From NCBI RefSeq assembly GCF_016342275.1, contig NZ_JAEIOT010000007.1:496001-560000 (forward strand): a stretch of 64,000 nt of DNA. Direction: 5' to 3'. The notes beneath the pieces were generated by a model. That model made no database searches. It saw nothing but the letters and a program-made list of their open reading frames with translations, and was not told the origin of the DNA. Position numbers and translations under genes: made by a program. This document shows positions 8,862-18,375 of this stretch, piece by piece; within the stretch, counting starts at the first letter, position 1, and each line of letters begins with the position of its first letter. The DNA is from Corynebacterium marambiense (GTDB lineage Bacteria; Actinomycetota; Actinomycetes; Mycobacteriales; Mycobacteriaceae).

Positions 8862-10994
8862 AGCACACGTGTACCCAGCAGGGACGATATTTACGACGCA
8901 CTGCGAACGGGCAAAGCGCTGATCTGTACACCCGGCGAGAAACCCGACGTTGGGGCCTGGCTCGACTTCACCACAGCCTTGCTTGAGGTGCTCCGCGATC
9001 CCGACATCACACCCCACCCCGATGGGATGAGGATCCGGGGCGCCTATTTCGCCGGCGGGCTGAAGCTAAATAACTACACGATAAACCATGACCTCAGCTT
9101 CGAGGACTGCACTTTCCCTCTTCCCGTGGAGGCGAAGTACGCAAACTTCCATTCCCTTTATTTCAGCGAATGCACGATACAATCAATCAGGTTGGTGCTT
9201 TCCTGCATCGATGGTTCATTCATCATTGAGAAAACCAACATAAATAGCGCAATCGAACCAGCCCTCAATTTTTTCTGCACAAAAATAAAAAGAGGCTTCA
9301 GCGCTTCAAACGTTCATATATCAAGCGAGTTTAATGCGTATCGGGCCGAAATTGACTGCTTTTTTATTGTCGAGCACTCAACATTGACAAACCCCGAAGA
9401 CCACGCCCTCAAACTCGACGGCGCCACCATCACCGGCGGCCTGTTCGCCCAAAAGCTCGAAGCCGAAGGCGAAGTCCGCGCCCTTGGCGCCACCATCAAC
9501 GGACAACTCGCTCTCACCGACACAACACTAACCAACCCCGAAGGCCACGCCCTCAAACTCGACGGCGCCACCATCACCGACGGCCTATTCGCCCAAAAGC
9601 TCGAAGCCGAAGGCGAAGTCCGCGCCCTTGGCGCCACCATCAACGGACAACTCGACCTCACCGACGCAACACTAACCAACCCCGAAGGCCACGCCCTCAT
9701 ACTCGACGGCGCCACCATCACCGGCGGCCTGTTCGCCAGAAAACTCGAAGCCAAAGGCGAAGTCCGCGCCCCTGACGCCACCATCAACGGACAACTCGAC
9801 CTCACCGACACAACACTAACCAACCCCGAAGGCCACGCCCTCAAACTCGACGGCGCCACCATCACCGACGGCCTATTCGCCAGAAAACTCGAAGCCAAAG
9901 GCGAAGTCCGCGCCCTTGGCGCCACCATCAACGGACAACTCGACCTCACCGACACAACACTAACCAACCCCGAAGGCCACGCCCTCATACTCGACGGCGC
10001 CACCATCACCGACGGCCTATTCGCCCAAAAGCTCGAAGCCAAAGGCGAAGTCCGCGCCCTTGGCGCCACCATCAACGGACAACTCGACCTCACCGACACA
10101 ACACTAACCAACCCCGAAGGCCACGCCCTCATACTCGACGGCGCCACCATCACCGGCAGCCTGTTCGCCCAAAAGCTCGAAGCCAAAGGCGAAGTCCGCG
10201 CCCCTGACGCCACCATCAACGGACGACTCGACCTCACCGACGCAACACTAACCAACCCCGAAGGCCACGCCCTCAAACTCGACGGCGCCACCATCACCAA
10301 TCTGTTTCTTAACTACAAGACCGTTGATGGATCAATCAGACTGGCAAAGACCAGGATTTCATACCTTCAACCCCCAGACGTGATTGAACCCAGGCATGGA
10401 AAAATTCTGGCAACCGGCTGGAAGGTGGATTCAATAGCAGGAGCTCTGCACACTAATCCGGAGACCGCCAAGAAGTGGCTCGCCACAACACCGGACAATG
10501 AGTTCTCTCCTCAGCCGTTCATGGAGTTGGCGCGGTATTTCGATCGTGTTGGTCTCCCCCACCGTGCACGTCATCTTCGGGTGTATTCGCACAGTCAGGT
10601 GACGAACAATATGCCGCTCAAGTCCCGGCCGGGGCGGTGGATGCTGCATGTGACGAGTGGATACGGCGAACGTCCCTGGTACGCACTGGTATGGATCGTG
10701 CTTCTGTTCGGGTTGACGTGGCTACTGACGTGGTGGCAGGCCGACCACTTGGAGGCTGCGGATCAGGTGCGGGACGTCTGCCGGGACGGATGGCGGATCA
10801 CCGAATACGCGGGAAAGAACGCGATCCCGAGTTTCCCCGGGGCGACAACCAAATGTTCGCTGGCTGATGACACCCCGATCTGGCTGCGCCTGAGTTTTGC
10901 GTTCACCGCCGGGCTTTCCTGGATCTTGCTCACGATCTTCCTTGCTGGTGTCGCGGGCATCCTGCGCAAACCCGCGGATTCGTCCACGTCCTGA
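8859..10994 (+). CDS. beta-helix (pentapeptide-like) repeat protein with two C-terminal membrane segments
   Basis: The protein has 711 residues if begun at GTG 8859 behind a TATACT element; an upstream in-frame start at 8682 is less likely. No signal peptide is seen. Residues of about 175-480 consist of a 48-residue unit repeated in tandem, each holding two GATI-x-G-x-L type turns (LDGATITGGLF and LGATINGQL), as expected for a right-handed beta-helix. The C-terminus has two hydrophobic helices around WYALVWIVLLFGLTWLL and LSWILLTIFLAGVAGIL, flanking a loop with two cysteines. Similar actinobacterial proteins are sometimes labelled membrane-associated oxidoreductase, without proof. DNA at 9060-9400 is clearly AT-richer than its neighbours. 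Function unknown; possibly acquired. Confidence 0.75.
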   Translation: MSTRVPSRDDIYDALRTGKALICTPGEKPDVGAWLDFTTALLEVLRDPDITPHPDGMRIRGAYFAGGLKLNNYTINHDLSFEDCTFPLPVEAKYANFHSLYFSECTIQSIRLVLSCIDGSFIIEKTNINSAIEPALNFFCTKIKRGFSASNVHISSEFNAYRAEIDCFFIVEHSTLTNPEDHALKLDGATITGGLFAQKLEAEGEVRALGATINGQLALTDTTLTNPEGHALKLDGATITDGLFAQKLEAEGEVRALGATINGQLDLTDATLTNPEGHALILDGATITGGLFARKLEAKGEVRAPDATINGQLDLTDTTLTNPEGHALKLDGATITDGLFARKLEAKGEVRALGATINGQLDLTDTTLTNPEGHALILDGATITDGLFAQKLEAKGEVRALGATINGQLDLTDTTLTNPEGHALILDGATITGSLFAQKLEAKGEVRAPDATINGRLDLTDATLTNPEGHALKLDGATITNLFLNYKTVDGSIRLAKTRISYLQPPDVIEPRHGKILATGWKVDSIAGALHTNPETAKKWLATTPDNEFSPQPFMELARYFDRVGLPHRARHLRVYSHSQVTNNMPLKSRPGRWMLHVTSGYGERPWYALVWIVLLFGLTWLLTWWQADHLEAADQVRDVCRDGWRITEYAGKNAIPSFPGATTKCSLADDTPIWLRLSFAFTAGLSWILLTIFLAGVAGILRKPADSSTS
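9380..10300 (+). repeat. 144-bp in-frame tandem repeat, six full copies plus a partial seventh
   Basis: Copies begin at about 9380, 9524, 9668, 9812, 9956, 10100 and 10244, exactly 144 bases (48 codons) apart. They are nearly identical at the DNA level and differ at a few positions that recur in different combinations: KLD/ILD, TGG/TDG/TGS, FAQ/FAR, AEG/AKG, ALG/APD, QLA/QLD/RLD. The seventh copy stops matching after the GATIT segment. The pattern suggests expansion and exchange between copies. Confidence 0.97.
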
Positions 10995-11062
10995 CCCTGC
11001 ACGAAGTCGCGGCGGTTAACTCCTGACTGCCGCCACCACCGACACGGATGGACCTCCCTCCC

Positions 11063-14000
11063 CTAGTCCCCGATCCCGGGATTCGTGACGGCGAGGACCA
11101 TCGCCTCGGCGGCGATGAGGTCGCCGGTGACGAGGTCCGGGGTGAGGTCGGCGAGGCGGCTCCATCCGGGGGTCGCTGCGGTGAGCAGTTTGGATTTACC
11201 CATCAGCCCGTGGGCGTGCATGCGGGCGGCGAGCGCGAAGACGAGGGACACGACGGGGGCGAGTGCCCAGGTGTTCGCGCCGGAGTCGGTGTCCACGCCC
11301 TCGAGTTTGTCAAAGCGGACCCGAGCCGAGGAGTACAGGCGCCGGTTCGCGCCGCGCATCGCCTTCATCAGGGCCGCGGCGGAGGTGACCATCTCACGGT
11401 CGGCGAGCAGGGCGTTGAGTTCGTGGCGTTTGTTGAACGTCTCGAACACGGCGAGGAGCCGGGCGCTGTCGTCCATGATGGGGCCGGGGACGATCTCGGC
11501 CTGGGCGAAGAACATCTTGAGCAGTGATTCCTGCTGGGCCTCATCCATCTGGGCGATCTGGACGGTGGACTGGTCGATGCACGCGGTGTCGAGGGTGGCG
11601 TCGCGTCCCGTGGACAGCGTCTCCACGAGCCGCTTTCCGGCGACCTCCGCCAGCCGGTCGAGCAGGGCGCGGAGTCGGGCACGCGGTTCGCCCTCTTCGA
11701 CTGCGGTGTGGACGGCGGGGAGCTGCGCCAGGAGTTCGAGGGTTCCGATCCACGCGGTTCGGTGGATGGCGACGTCCGTGTCCTGCGCATCGGCTGCGTC
11801 GGCGTCGGCTGCGTCGGCATCCGTGCCATCGTCTGCGTCGGCGGCGGGTGCGGCGAAGGGGCCGTGGACGAGCCCGGAGACGACGACCTTTCCGGGTTGC
11901 GCTTCGCTGGGAACGAGGGATGCGGAGAGTCCGGCGAGCGCGGCCGCCGGGTTCGCCGCGAGTGCGGTGCTGACCGCCCTGCGGAGTTGGATGGCTGCGT
12001 TTGCCGCTTCGTTCTCCGGATCGGTGGGCGCCGTGACCTCGGGTGTAAATCCGGCGAGGAAGTCCCAGAGTACGGGCATGACGGAGGTATCGGTGGGGGC
12101 TGTGTCGGAGTCTCCGGAGAGGAACGCGGAGAGTTCGTTCAGTGGTTCGCTGCTTCCCGTGTAGTGCCCGGACTGGGCCACGGTGAATGCGGTGGATCCG
12201 GGGACGATGGGCGCGCGGAGAACGGAGAACGGGTCGGCGGAGTGGAGTTGGACGGTGAGATCGCCCGCGTCCACGAGGTCAGCCGGTAGTTCGGTGCGCT
12301 GGCCGGTGACGGGGATGGTGCGGCCGAACACCCACGGCGCGGCTGCCGGCCACACCCAGGCCGCGAGATTCCGGTCGCGGGCGAGCCCCTCGAACACCAG
12401 GTGACCGTCCTCCACCGTGACGCCGGTGGCGTGCGGGGTGGAATCGATGAGGGCGAGGTTGACAGAGACCCGCCGGTCGCTGCGGGGGTCGGTCCACTCG
12501 AACTCCATGCGCCCGCCGGGTAGAACGGCGGTAGACGCGGCGAGCTGCGTCATGGGCGCGGTGTAGGTGCGACCGTCCTCTGCGGTGAGCCGCACGGTGC
12601 GCAGTGGTGCGCCGTGGTGGTTGCGGACGGTGACCTTCGGATCGCCGAGTTCCCCGGTGGCCCGGATGCGGAGGGTACCGTCTGCGTCGAACTGGCGGGC
12701 ACCACAGATGAGGCGGGTGGTGCGCCACATCGGCGGCTGGGTGGTCAGGGGCACCTCGAAGGTCAGGCGGGGCGGGGTGAACCGCAGGGGCATCGCATCG
12801 CCTTCGTCGGTGGTGATGACGGTGCCGCCGCCGGCTTCCTCCGGGTCGACGTGGATGGTGCGGGGCTGCGCGGTGAACGGTTTGGCCCCTGCGCGGACGG
12901 TGCAGCTCGCTTCGCTGAGGCCTCCCGCGGCCGGGATGCGGACGGAACGGCAGGCTCCGTGGATGTCGGTGGAGGCGTTCAGCCCTTCCACGATGGCGTA
13001 TTCATGACGGAAGGATTCATTGCGGGGGCCGCGTAGGCGGACGAGGTATTCCCCGACCCAGGGTGCGTCGTAGAGTTCGGGGTCGAAGATGTCGAAGACG
13101 CCACCTTCGGCGGGGATGATGAGCGGTTCGGCGGGTGCGACCTCATCGCCGGCGTGCCCGGTTCCCGCGTATGCGGAGATGGACAGCCACCAGGTTTCCT
13201 CGGCCCCGGAAACCGTGGGCGGGAACTCGGCGAGGAGTGACGCGGAGTGGATGGGCAGTCCGCCGAGGCTGCGGAGGTCGGCCACCGGTGCGGCGGGGTC
13301 GCGGAACATGACCCGCTGACGGGGGTCGACACAGCGCACGTTGTGCATCGGTGAGGGGGTCTGGCCCGGCCGTAGCACCTGGAGTGATGCGGCCTGTGAG
13401 GTGTCCACGCGGCGCGCGGTCCAGCCGGCCCAGCCGTCGACAGTCCCGGATGAGATGACCGGGATGTCGTCGCCGGTGACGACATCGACGAGGCGGGAGT
13501 CATCGGGGGTGACGACGATGAGTTCGGGGTGGTGCAGGGAGGCGAGTTCGGTGAGGTTCTGTCCCTTCACCGAGAACACGAGGACGGGATCCTCGGAGTC
13601 GACGACCGGCACGACCCAGGTCGTCTCGTTGGTGATGTCCGCCACGGTGAGTTCACGGAGCTGACGTTCAACGTGGAGGTCGAGCAGTTCGGAGTATCCT
13701 CCGGTCTCGCCCCAGCTTCGGCCGGTCCGGTAGATCCGGGTCGTGCCGTCGACCGATACGCGCCACTGGACCTCGGCGTCCTGTCCTTCAGGCAGCGCCT
13801 GCTCCGGAAGCCGGAGACACACCTTGCCGCGTGCCGCGTCGAAGATGATGCGGGGGGTGTGTTCGCGGGTGGCCACGCCGACGGCGGACCCCCGGTTCTC
13901 TGTTCCGACGGGCCGTTCCCTAAGCTCTGCAGCGAGTGTTCCCCGCAGGAGGACGGGGAGCGATCCGTTATTCTGGGTGTCCCGCCCGGTGTCCAGAGCG

Positions 14001-14704
14001 CGCCATCCGAGGGGATCGGTCCGGGTCAGTTCGCGCAGGTCGATGACCCGGGTGATGACATCGGTGAGCATCTCGGGTGCCGCTGCGGCGACACCGACGG
14101 TGACCGGAAGAAGTTCCCCGTCGGATTCCTCGTCCTCTGCGGGCAGGAATCCCACGTAACTGCCATCGGCGAGCATGTCCACGATGCCTGCACCGGTGAG
14201 TTCGTGCCCTGCGTCCTGCAGGACATCGAGAAGCTCCAGCAGCCCCGGGACCTCATTACCCGTGATCCCGGCGTGCGCGGCGAGCAGCAGCACCGGGTCA
14301 TCCAGCTTCTCGGGAACCACAAGCCCGACCCTGCGGACAAGGTCGATCGTCACTCCCGAGAGCTCTTCATCGAGTCCGTTCGTCGGGGCGAGCCCGAGAC
14401 CATGGAGGTACTCGACGAAGAAATTGGTCTGGTCGGTCATCCGTGCCGCCCGGGAAACCAGCGTGACGACGGCGACCGTCGGGGTGACATCCATCAGGGC
14501 GTCGAGTGTCGCACCCGCCGCCATCTGCCGCGACAGGAACGTGCCGTAGAAGCGTTCGATGCACTCGATGTCATCGCACTTCAGCCCTGTTCCGGTGACC
14601 CGGTCCCGGTCAGCGAGGACCTGCGCAAGTTTCAGTTCGGTCTGGGAAGCCCAGCCGAGGAGGGAATCGTTCAGGTCCGCGATCGGATTGGTGCTGCCGC
14701 TCAT
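11063..14704 (-). CDS. very large protein of unknown function
   Basis: The protein has 1213 residues from ATG at 14704; the frame is open for 63 further codons but that part is Pro-rich and unlike a protein start. I do not recognise a family. No signal peptide or membrane helix is visible. The first 250 residues look helical, the middle (about 250-870) is rich in beta-type segments with many Trp and Gly, a short Asp/Ala-rich low-complexity stretch lies near residue 990, and the last 200 residues look helical again. It lies between the beta-helix gene and smc, facing the beta-helix gene tail to tail. As far as I recall a large unnamed gene occurs near this spot in other corynebacteria, which would point to a lineage-conserved role. 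Confidence 0.75.
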   Translation of the reverse strand: MSGSTNPIADLNDSLLGWASQTELKLAQVLADRDRVTGTGLKCDDIECIERFYGTFLSRQMAAGATLDALMDVTPTVAVVTLVSRAARMTDQTNFFVEYLHGLGLAPTNGLDEELSGVTIDLVRRVGLVVPEKLDDPVLLLAAHAGITGNEVPGLLELLDVLQDAGHELTGAGIVDMLADGSYVGFLPAEDEESDGELLPVTVGVAAAAPEMLTDVITRVIDLRELTRTDPLGWRALDTGRDTQNNGSLPVLLRGTLAAELRERPVGTENRGSAVGVATREHTPRIIFDAARGKVCLRLPEQALPEGQDAEVQWRVSVDGTTRIYRTGRSWGETGGYSELLDLHVERQLRELTVADITNETTWVVPVVDSEDPVLVFSVKGQNLTELASLHHPELIVVTPDDSRLVDVVTGDDIPVISSGTVDGWAGWTARRVDTSQAASLQVLRPGQTPSPMHNVRCVDPRQRVMFRDPAAPVADLRSLGGLPIHSASLLAEFPPTVSGAEETWWLSISAYAGTGHAGDEVAPAEPLIIPAEGGVFDIFDPELYDAPWVGEYLVRLRGPRNESFRHEYAIVEGLNASTDIHGACRSVRIPAAGGLSEASCTVRAGAKPFTAQPRTIHVDPEEAGGGTVITTDEGDAMPLRFTPPRLTFEVPLTTQPPMWRTTRLICGARQFDADGTLRIRATGELGDPKVTVRNHHGAPLRTVRLTAEDGRTYTAPMTQLAASTAVLPGGRMEFEWTDPRSDRRVSVNLALIDSTPHATGVTVEDGHLVFEGLARDRNLAAWVWPAAAPWVFGRTIPVTGQRTELPADLVDAGDLTVQLHSADPFSVLRAPIVPGSTAFTVAQSGHYTGSSEPLNELSAFLSGDSDTAPTDTSVMPVLWDFLAGFTPEVTAPTDPENEAANAAIQLRRAVSTALAANPAAALAGLSASLVPSEAQPGKVVVSGLVHGPFAAPAADADDGTDADAADADAADAQDTDVAIHRTAWIGTLELLAQLPAVHTAVEEGEPRARLRALLDRLAEVAGKRLVETLSTGRDATLDTACIDQSTVQIAQMDEAQQESLLKMFFAQAEIVPGPIMDDSARLLAVFETFNKRHELNALLADREMVTSAAALMKAMRGANRRLYSSARVRFDKLEGVDTDSGANTWALAPVVSLVFALAARMHAHGLMGKSKLLTAATPGWSRLADLTPDLVTGDLIAAEAMVLAVTNPGIGD

Positions 14705-14849
14705 AACGTGGTGTGTGCCCCTTGGAATGTGTGGCGGTTGATGTGTGCCTGCGGCGAGCAGGCCAGTTGATTCTAGCGTCCGCGTCCATGTCGCGTGCGG
14801 GCACCATCGAAACCGCGGATCAACTGCACTGATCGGCTGGTTTTGTTGC

Positions 14850-17800
14850 TCAGGTGGAGGTGTCGGCGGGTTCGGTGGCGCCGTCCCGTGCACGCGTGGT
14901 GGGCGACATGCGCTGGCTGATCACCCGCGTCACTCCGTCGCCGCGCATGGTCACCCCGTAGAGCACGTTGGCGACATCCATCGTGGGTTTCTGGTGGGTG
15001 ATCACGATGAGCTGGCTGGATTCACGCAGTTCCTCGAAGAGGTTGATCAGGCGGCGCAGGTTCACGTCGTCGAGGGCGGCCTCGACCTCGTCCATCACGT
15101 AGAAGGGACTGGGCCGGGCGCGGAAGATCGCGACGAGCATCGCCAGCGCAGTGAGGGACTTCTCCCCGCCGGACAGCAGAGAGAGGCGTTTGACCCGTTT
15201 CCCGGGTGGTCGGGCCTCCACCTCGATGCCGGTGGTGAGCATGTCGTCGGGGTCGGTGAGCACCAGCCGCCCCTCCCCGCCGGGGAAGAGAGTTGCGAAG
15301 ACGCGGGGGAACTCGTCCTCAACGTCGCGCCAGGCGTCGGTGAACAGTTGGAGGATCTTGGCGTCCACCTCCTCGATCACACCGGTCAGGTCACGGCGAG
15401 CCTGTTCGACATCGGAGAGTTGCGTGGAGAGGTACTCGTAGCGTTCCTCCAGGGCCTTGAACTCCTCGAGGGCGAGCGGGTTGACCTTGCCCAGGGAGGC
15501 GAGGTCCTTCTCCGCCTGTTTGAGCCGTTTCTGTTCGGCGGCGCGGTCGAAGTCCTCCCCCGGGGTGTAGTCGGCAAGGATCACGTCGACGGTGAGGCCG
15601 AGCTGCCCGGTGATCTGTTCCTCGGCCTGTTCCATGCGCACCTGCGCCTGGCTGCGGGCGATGTCGGAGGCGTGCGCGGTGTCGGTGAGCCGGTTGAGGT
15701 GCATCCGGGCGGCGTTGACCTCGTCCTTGGCCCGGGCGAGCCGCGTGCTGATACCCGCCCGCGCCGAGTTGAGTTCGTCCCGCTGGGCTGCAGCCCGCGC
15801 GGTGGCGTCCGCGGTGCGGTCCGCGACCTCACGGGCACCGCGTTCCACGGCGGCAGCGAGTTCGGCCGCCGCCCGGCGGGCAGCCATCGCCTTCTCGTGA
15901 CGGGCCTTCGCCTGCCGTTCGTGCTCCGCCTGACGGCGCAGCGCATCGCCTTTCCCGCGCACCTGCCCGGTGCGTTCCTCGGCGGTGCGGAGCGCGAGAC
16001 GGGCCTCGACCTCCATCGCCTTGATCTGGGCGAGGGCGGATGCCGCCTCGTCGCGGGCTGCGGTGGAAGGCTCGTCGGGTTCGTCGGTGTCCTCGACGCG
16101 GGCCAGGCGGTCGAGGGTTTCCTCGAGCTGTTCGGCGAGTTCATTCCGGCGGAGTTCCGCTGCGGTGACGCGCGACGCCATGCGCTGGTGTTCGGCCCGA
16201 GCCGCGTCGTGGCTCTTGGCCAGTCGTGCCGCATCCCGGTTGAGGGTCTCGAGGTCACGGTCGTGTTCGCGGAGGGCGGCTTTCGCGGCGGCCGCGTCAA
16301 CCCGCGCCTCTTCGGCGGCTGTCTCGGCGCCGGAGAGCGTCCCGGCGAGTTCCGCGAGTTCGGCCTCGGCGGTGGCGAGTTCCGCGCGGGCGGCATCGAT
16401 CTGCGCGGTGATCTCCACGGCGGTTCCGGCTCCCTGGCCGAGGGTCAGCCAGCCGTGTCCGCGGAGTGTGCCGTCACGGGTGACGGCCTTCAGTCTGGGG
16501 TCGTCGCTGATCACCTGCCGTGCCGCCGCCTCATCATCGGTGAGCACGACGTCGACGAGGAGCCTCACGACGGCTGCGCGGACACCGGGATCGAGTTCCA
16601 GGTGGTCGAGGAGCCAGGAGCATCCGGGCGGCAGATCGGTGTCGAGGCGCCAATCCCCGCTTCCGGTGCCGGTCGTGTCGATGAGTGTGGTCCGGGGGAT
16701 GTTCGCGTCGGACAGGCGGCGGAGGACGCTCTCTTCGAGGTCTCCGGCGACGGCTTCGGCAACGGTCCCGAGGGCCGCGGCGACGGCTTTCTCCGTTCCC
16801 GCAGCCGGGTGGATGAGGGCGGCGAGGGGTGCGAAGCCGTCACCGAGTAGCTCGGCTGCGTCGACGGTGGGCACGGTGGATTCGAGGGTGTCGATCCGGG
16901 AGGTCAGCGAGGACACCCGACGTTCCAGGGTGCGTTCGGCGTCCCGTAACTGGTTGAGGCGCGCGTCGGCGGCCTGTGCCTCTGCGGACGCTCGGGTGTG
17001 CGCCTGTTCCAGTGGTTCGCGGTCGCCGGTCGTCTCGTTGATGCGGGACGCGATCACCTCGGCCTCGGCCCGCGCTGCATCGGCCCGCCCGAGGGTCTCC
17101 TCGAGTTGCTCGGTGAGCCGCTCGATGTCGGCGTCGGCGGCCTCGATCTGGCTGCGCTGGGATTCCTCGGCGGCGAGGAGCCTGACCACGCCCTCACGAC
17201 GGTCGGCAATGGCCCGCATCTGCGCGAGGTGCTCGCGTTCGAGTTCCCGGGCGGTCTGTTCGCGTTCCTCGACCTCCCCGCGGATGGATTCGAGGCGCTC
17301 GGTGGCCATCTCGACGGCCTCCTCGAGACCAGCGAGTTCCTCATCGGCGCGGTCCGCGCGCCGGGCGAGATCATCGGGGTCCGGGCCGGAGTAGCTGATG
17401 TCCGAAACCTGGTTCGCGGCGCGGTCGGCGGCGATACGTACCGTCGCAGACACCCGTTCGGCCAGCGCGGACAGGGTGAACCACAGGTTCTGGGCGGCCT
17501 CGACCTCGGGCGTGATGCGGGCGAGTTCCTCGTCCAGCTCGAGCTGCCTGCCGGTGGCTTCCTCAAGCTGTTCGGTGACGCTGCGGACCTGAGCGGCGAG
17601 CAGCTCCGCCTTTGCCTCGGCATCCTCGGCGTCGGCGCGCAACCGCACCAGGCGGTCACCGGCGAGCCGGAGCCGGGCGTCACGGAGTTCGGCCTGCACC
17701 GTCGCCGCACGCTTCGCGGCCTCGGCCTGCCTGGCCAGCGGCTTCAACTGACGTTTGAGCTCACCGGTGAGATCGGTGAGCCGGTCGAGGTTCGCCTGCA

Positions 17801-18350
17801 TGCCGACGAGTTTCCGGTGCGCCTTCTCTTTACGTCTCCGGTGCTTGAGCACACCGGCGGCTTCCTCGATGAAGGCGCGCCGCTCCTCCGGTTTGGCTTC
17901 GAGGATCTGGGCGAGGCGCCCCTGCCCGACGATGACGTGCATCTCCCGGCCGATGCCCGAGTCGGACAGCAGCTCCTGGATGTCCATCAGTCGGGCTTTC
18001 GTCCCGTTGATCTCGTACTCGCTCGCGCCGTCGCGGAACATCCGGCGGGTGACTGAGACCTCGGAGTAGTCGATGTCGAGGGCACCGTCGGCGTTGTCTA
18101 TGGTGAGGGTGACCTCGGCGCGGCCCAACGGTTTACGGTCGCCAGCCCCGGCGAAAATGACGTCCTCCATCTTCCCGCCGCGCAGGGTTTTCGCGCCCTG
18201 CTCCCCCATAACCCACGCCAGCGCGTCGACGACGTTGGATTTACCCGACCCGTTCGGGCCGACGACGGCGCAGATGCCCGGTTCGAATTTCAGGGTCGTC
18301 GCAGACGCGAAGGACTTGAATCCCTTGAGCGTCAACGATTTCAGATGCAC
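14850..18350 (-). CDS. smc: chromosome segregation ATPase SMC
   Basis: The protein has 1166 residues from GTG at 18350. Walker A is at residues 31-39 (GPNGSGKSN), followed by long coiled coil, a central hinge (about 500-660), a second coiled coil, the signature LSLLSGGEKSLTALA and Walker B (FYVMDEVEAALDD) near the C-terminus. SMC dimers with ScpAB organise and segregate the chromosome. The GTG is favoured because HLKSLTLKGFKSF is the family N-terminus. A TACTAT element six bases upstream suggests leaderless transcription. The scp genes are not in this window. Confidence 0.97.
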   Translation of the reverse strand: MHLKSLTLKGFKSFASATTLKFEPGICAVVGPNGSGKSNVVDALAWVMGEQGAKTLRGGKMEDVIFAGAGDRKPLGRAEVTLTIDNADGALDIDYSEVSVTRRMFRDGASEYEINGTKARLMDIQELLSDSGIGREMHVIVGQGRLAQILEAKPEERRAFIEEAAGVLKHRRRKEKAHRKLVGMQANLDRLTDLTGELKRQLKPLARQAEAAKRAATVQAELRDARLRLAGDRLVRLRADAEDAEAKAELLAAQVRSVTEQLEEATGRQLELDEELARITPEVEAAQNLWFTLSALAERVSATVRIAADRAANQVSDISYSGPDPDDLARRADRADEELAGLEEAVEMATERLESIRGEVEEREQTARELEREHLAQMRAIADRREGVVRLLAAEESQRSQIEAADADIERLTEQLEETLGRADAARAEAEVIASRINETTGDREPLEQAHTRASAEAQAADARLNQLRDAERTLERRVSSLTSRIDTLESTVPTVDAAELLGDGFAPLAALIHPAAGTEKAVAAALGTVAEAVAGDLEESVLRRLSDANIPRTTLIDTTGTGSGDWRLDTDLPPGCSWLLDHLELDPGVRAAVVRLLVDVVLTDDEAAARQVISDDPRLKAVTRDGTLRGHGWLTLGQGAGTAVEITAQIDAARAELATAEAELAELAGTLSGAETAAEEARVDAAAAKAALREHDRDLETLNRDAARLAKSHDAARAEHQRMASRVTAAELRRNELAEQLEETLDRLARVEDTDEPDEPSTAARDEAASALAQIKAMEVEARLALRTAEERTGQVRGKGDALRRQAEHERQAKARHEKAMAARRAAAELAAAVERGAREVADRTADATARAAAQRDELNSARAGISTRLARAKDEVNAARMHLNRLTDTAHASDIARSQAQVRMEQAEEQITGQLGLTVDVILADYTPGEDFDRAAEQKRLKQAEKDLASLGKVNPLALEEFKALEERYEYLSTQLSDVEQARRDLTGVIEEVDAKILQLFTDAWRDVEDEFPRVFATLFPGGEGRLVLTDPDDMLTTGIEVEARPPGKRVKRLSLLSGGEKSLTALAMLVAIFRARPSPFYVMDEVEAALDDVNLRRLINLFEELRESSQLIVITHQKPTMDVANVLYGVTMRGDGVTRVISQRMSPTTRARDGATEPADTST

Positions 18351-18362
18351 CGGAAAATAGTA
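18348..18362 (-). promoter_or_regulatory. leaderless-type promoter of smc
   Basis: On the minus strand TACTAT (18362-18357) is followed by six bases and the smc GTG. No ribosome site is present. Confidence 0.5.
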
Positions 18363-18375
18363 GCACCGGCCCCGG

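Noticed and set aside
9314..10300. Long open frame on the minus strand across the 144-bp repeats
   Set aside because: It stays open only because the repeat unit lacks stops in that frame. The plus-strand frame continues far beyond the repeats and ends in clear membrane helices.
9380..10300. Direct repeats considered as a CRISPR array
   Set aside because: Units are contiguous, 144 bases, in frame and coding, with no spacers and no cas genes near.
13529..14770. Long plus-strand frame opposite the 1213-residue gene
   Set aside because: The composition is that of an antisense shadow, and no start signal or family motif was found.
14745..16850. 700-codon plus-strand frame opposite smc
   Set aside because: It is a shadow of high-GC coding; the minus strand encodes SMC with all motifs.
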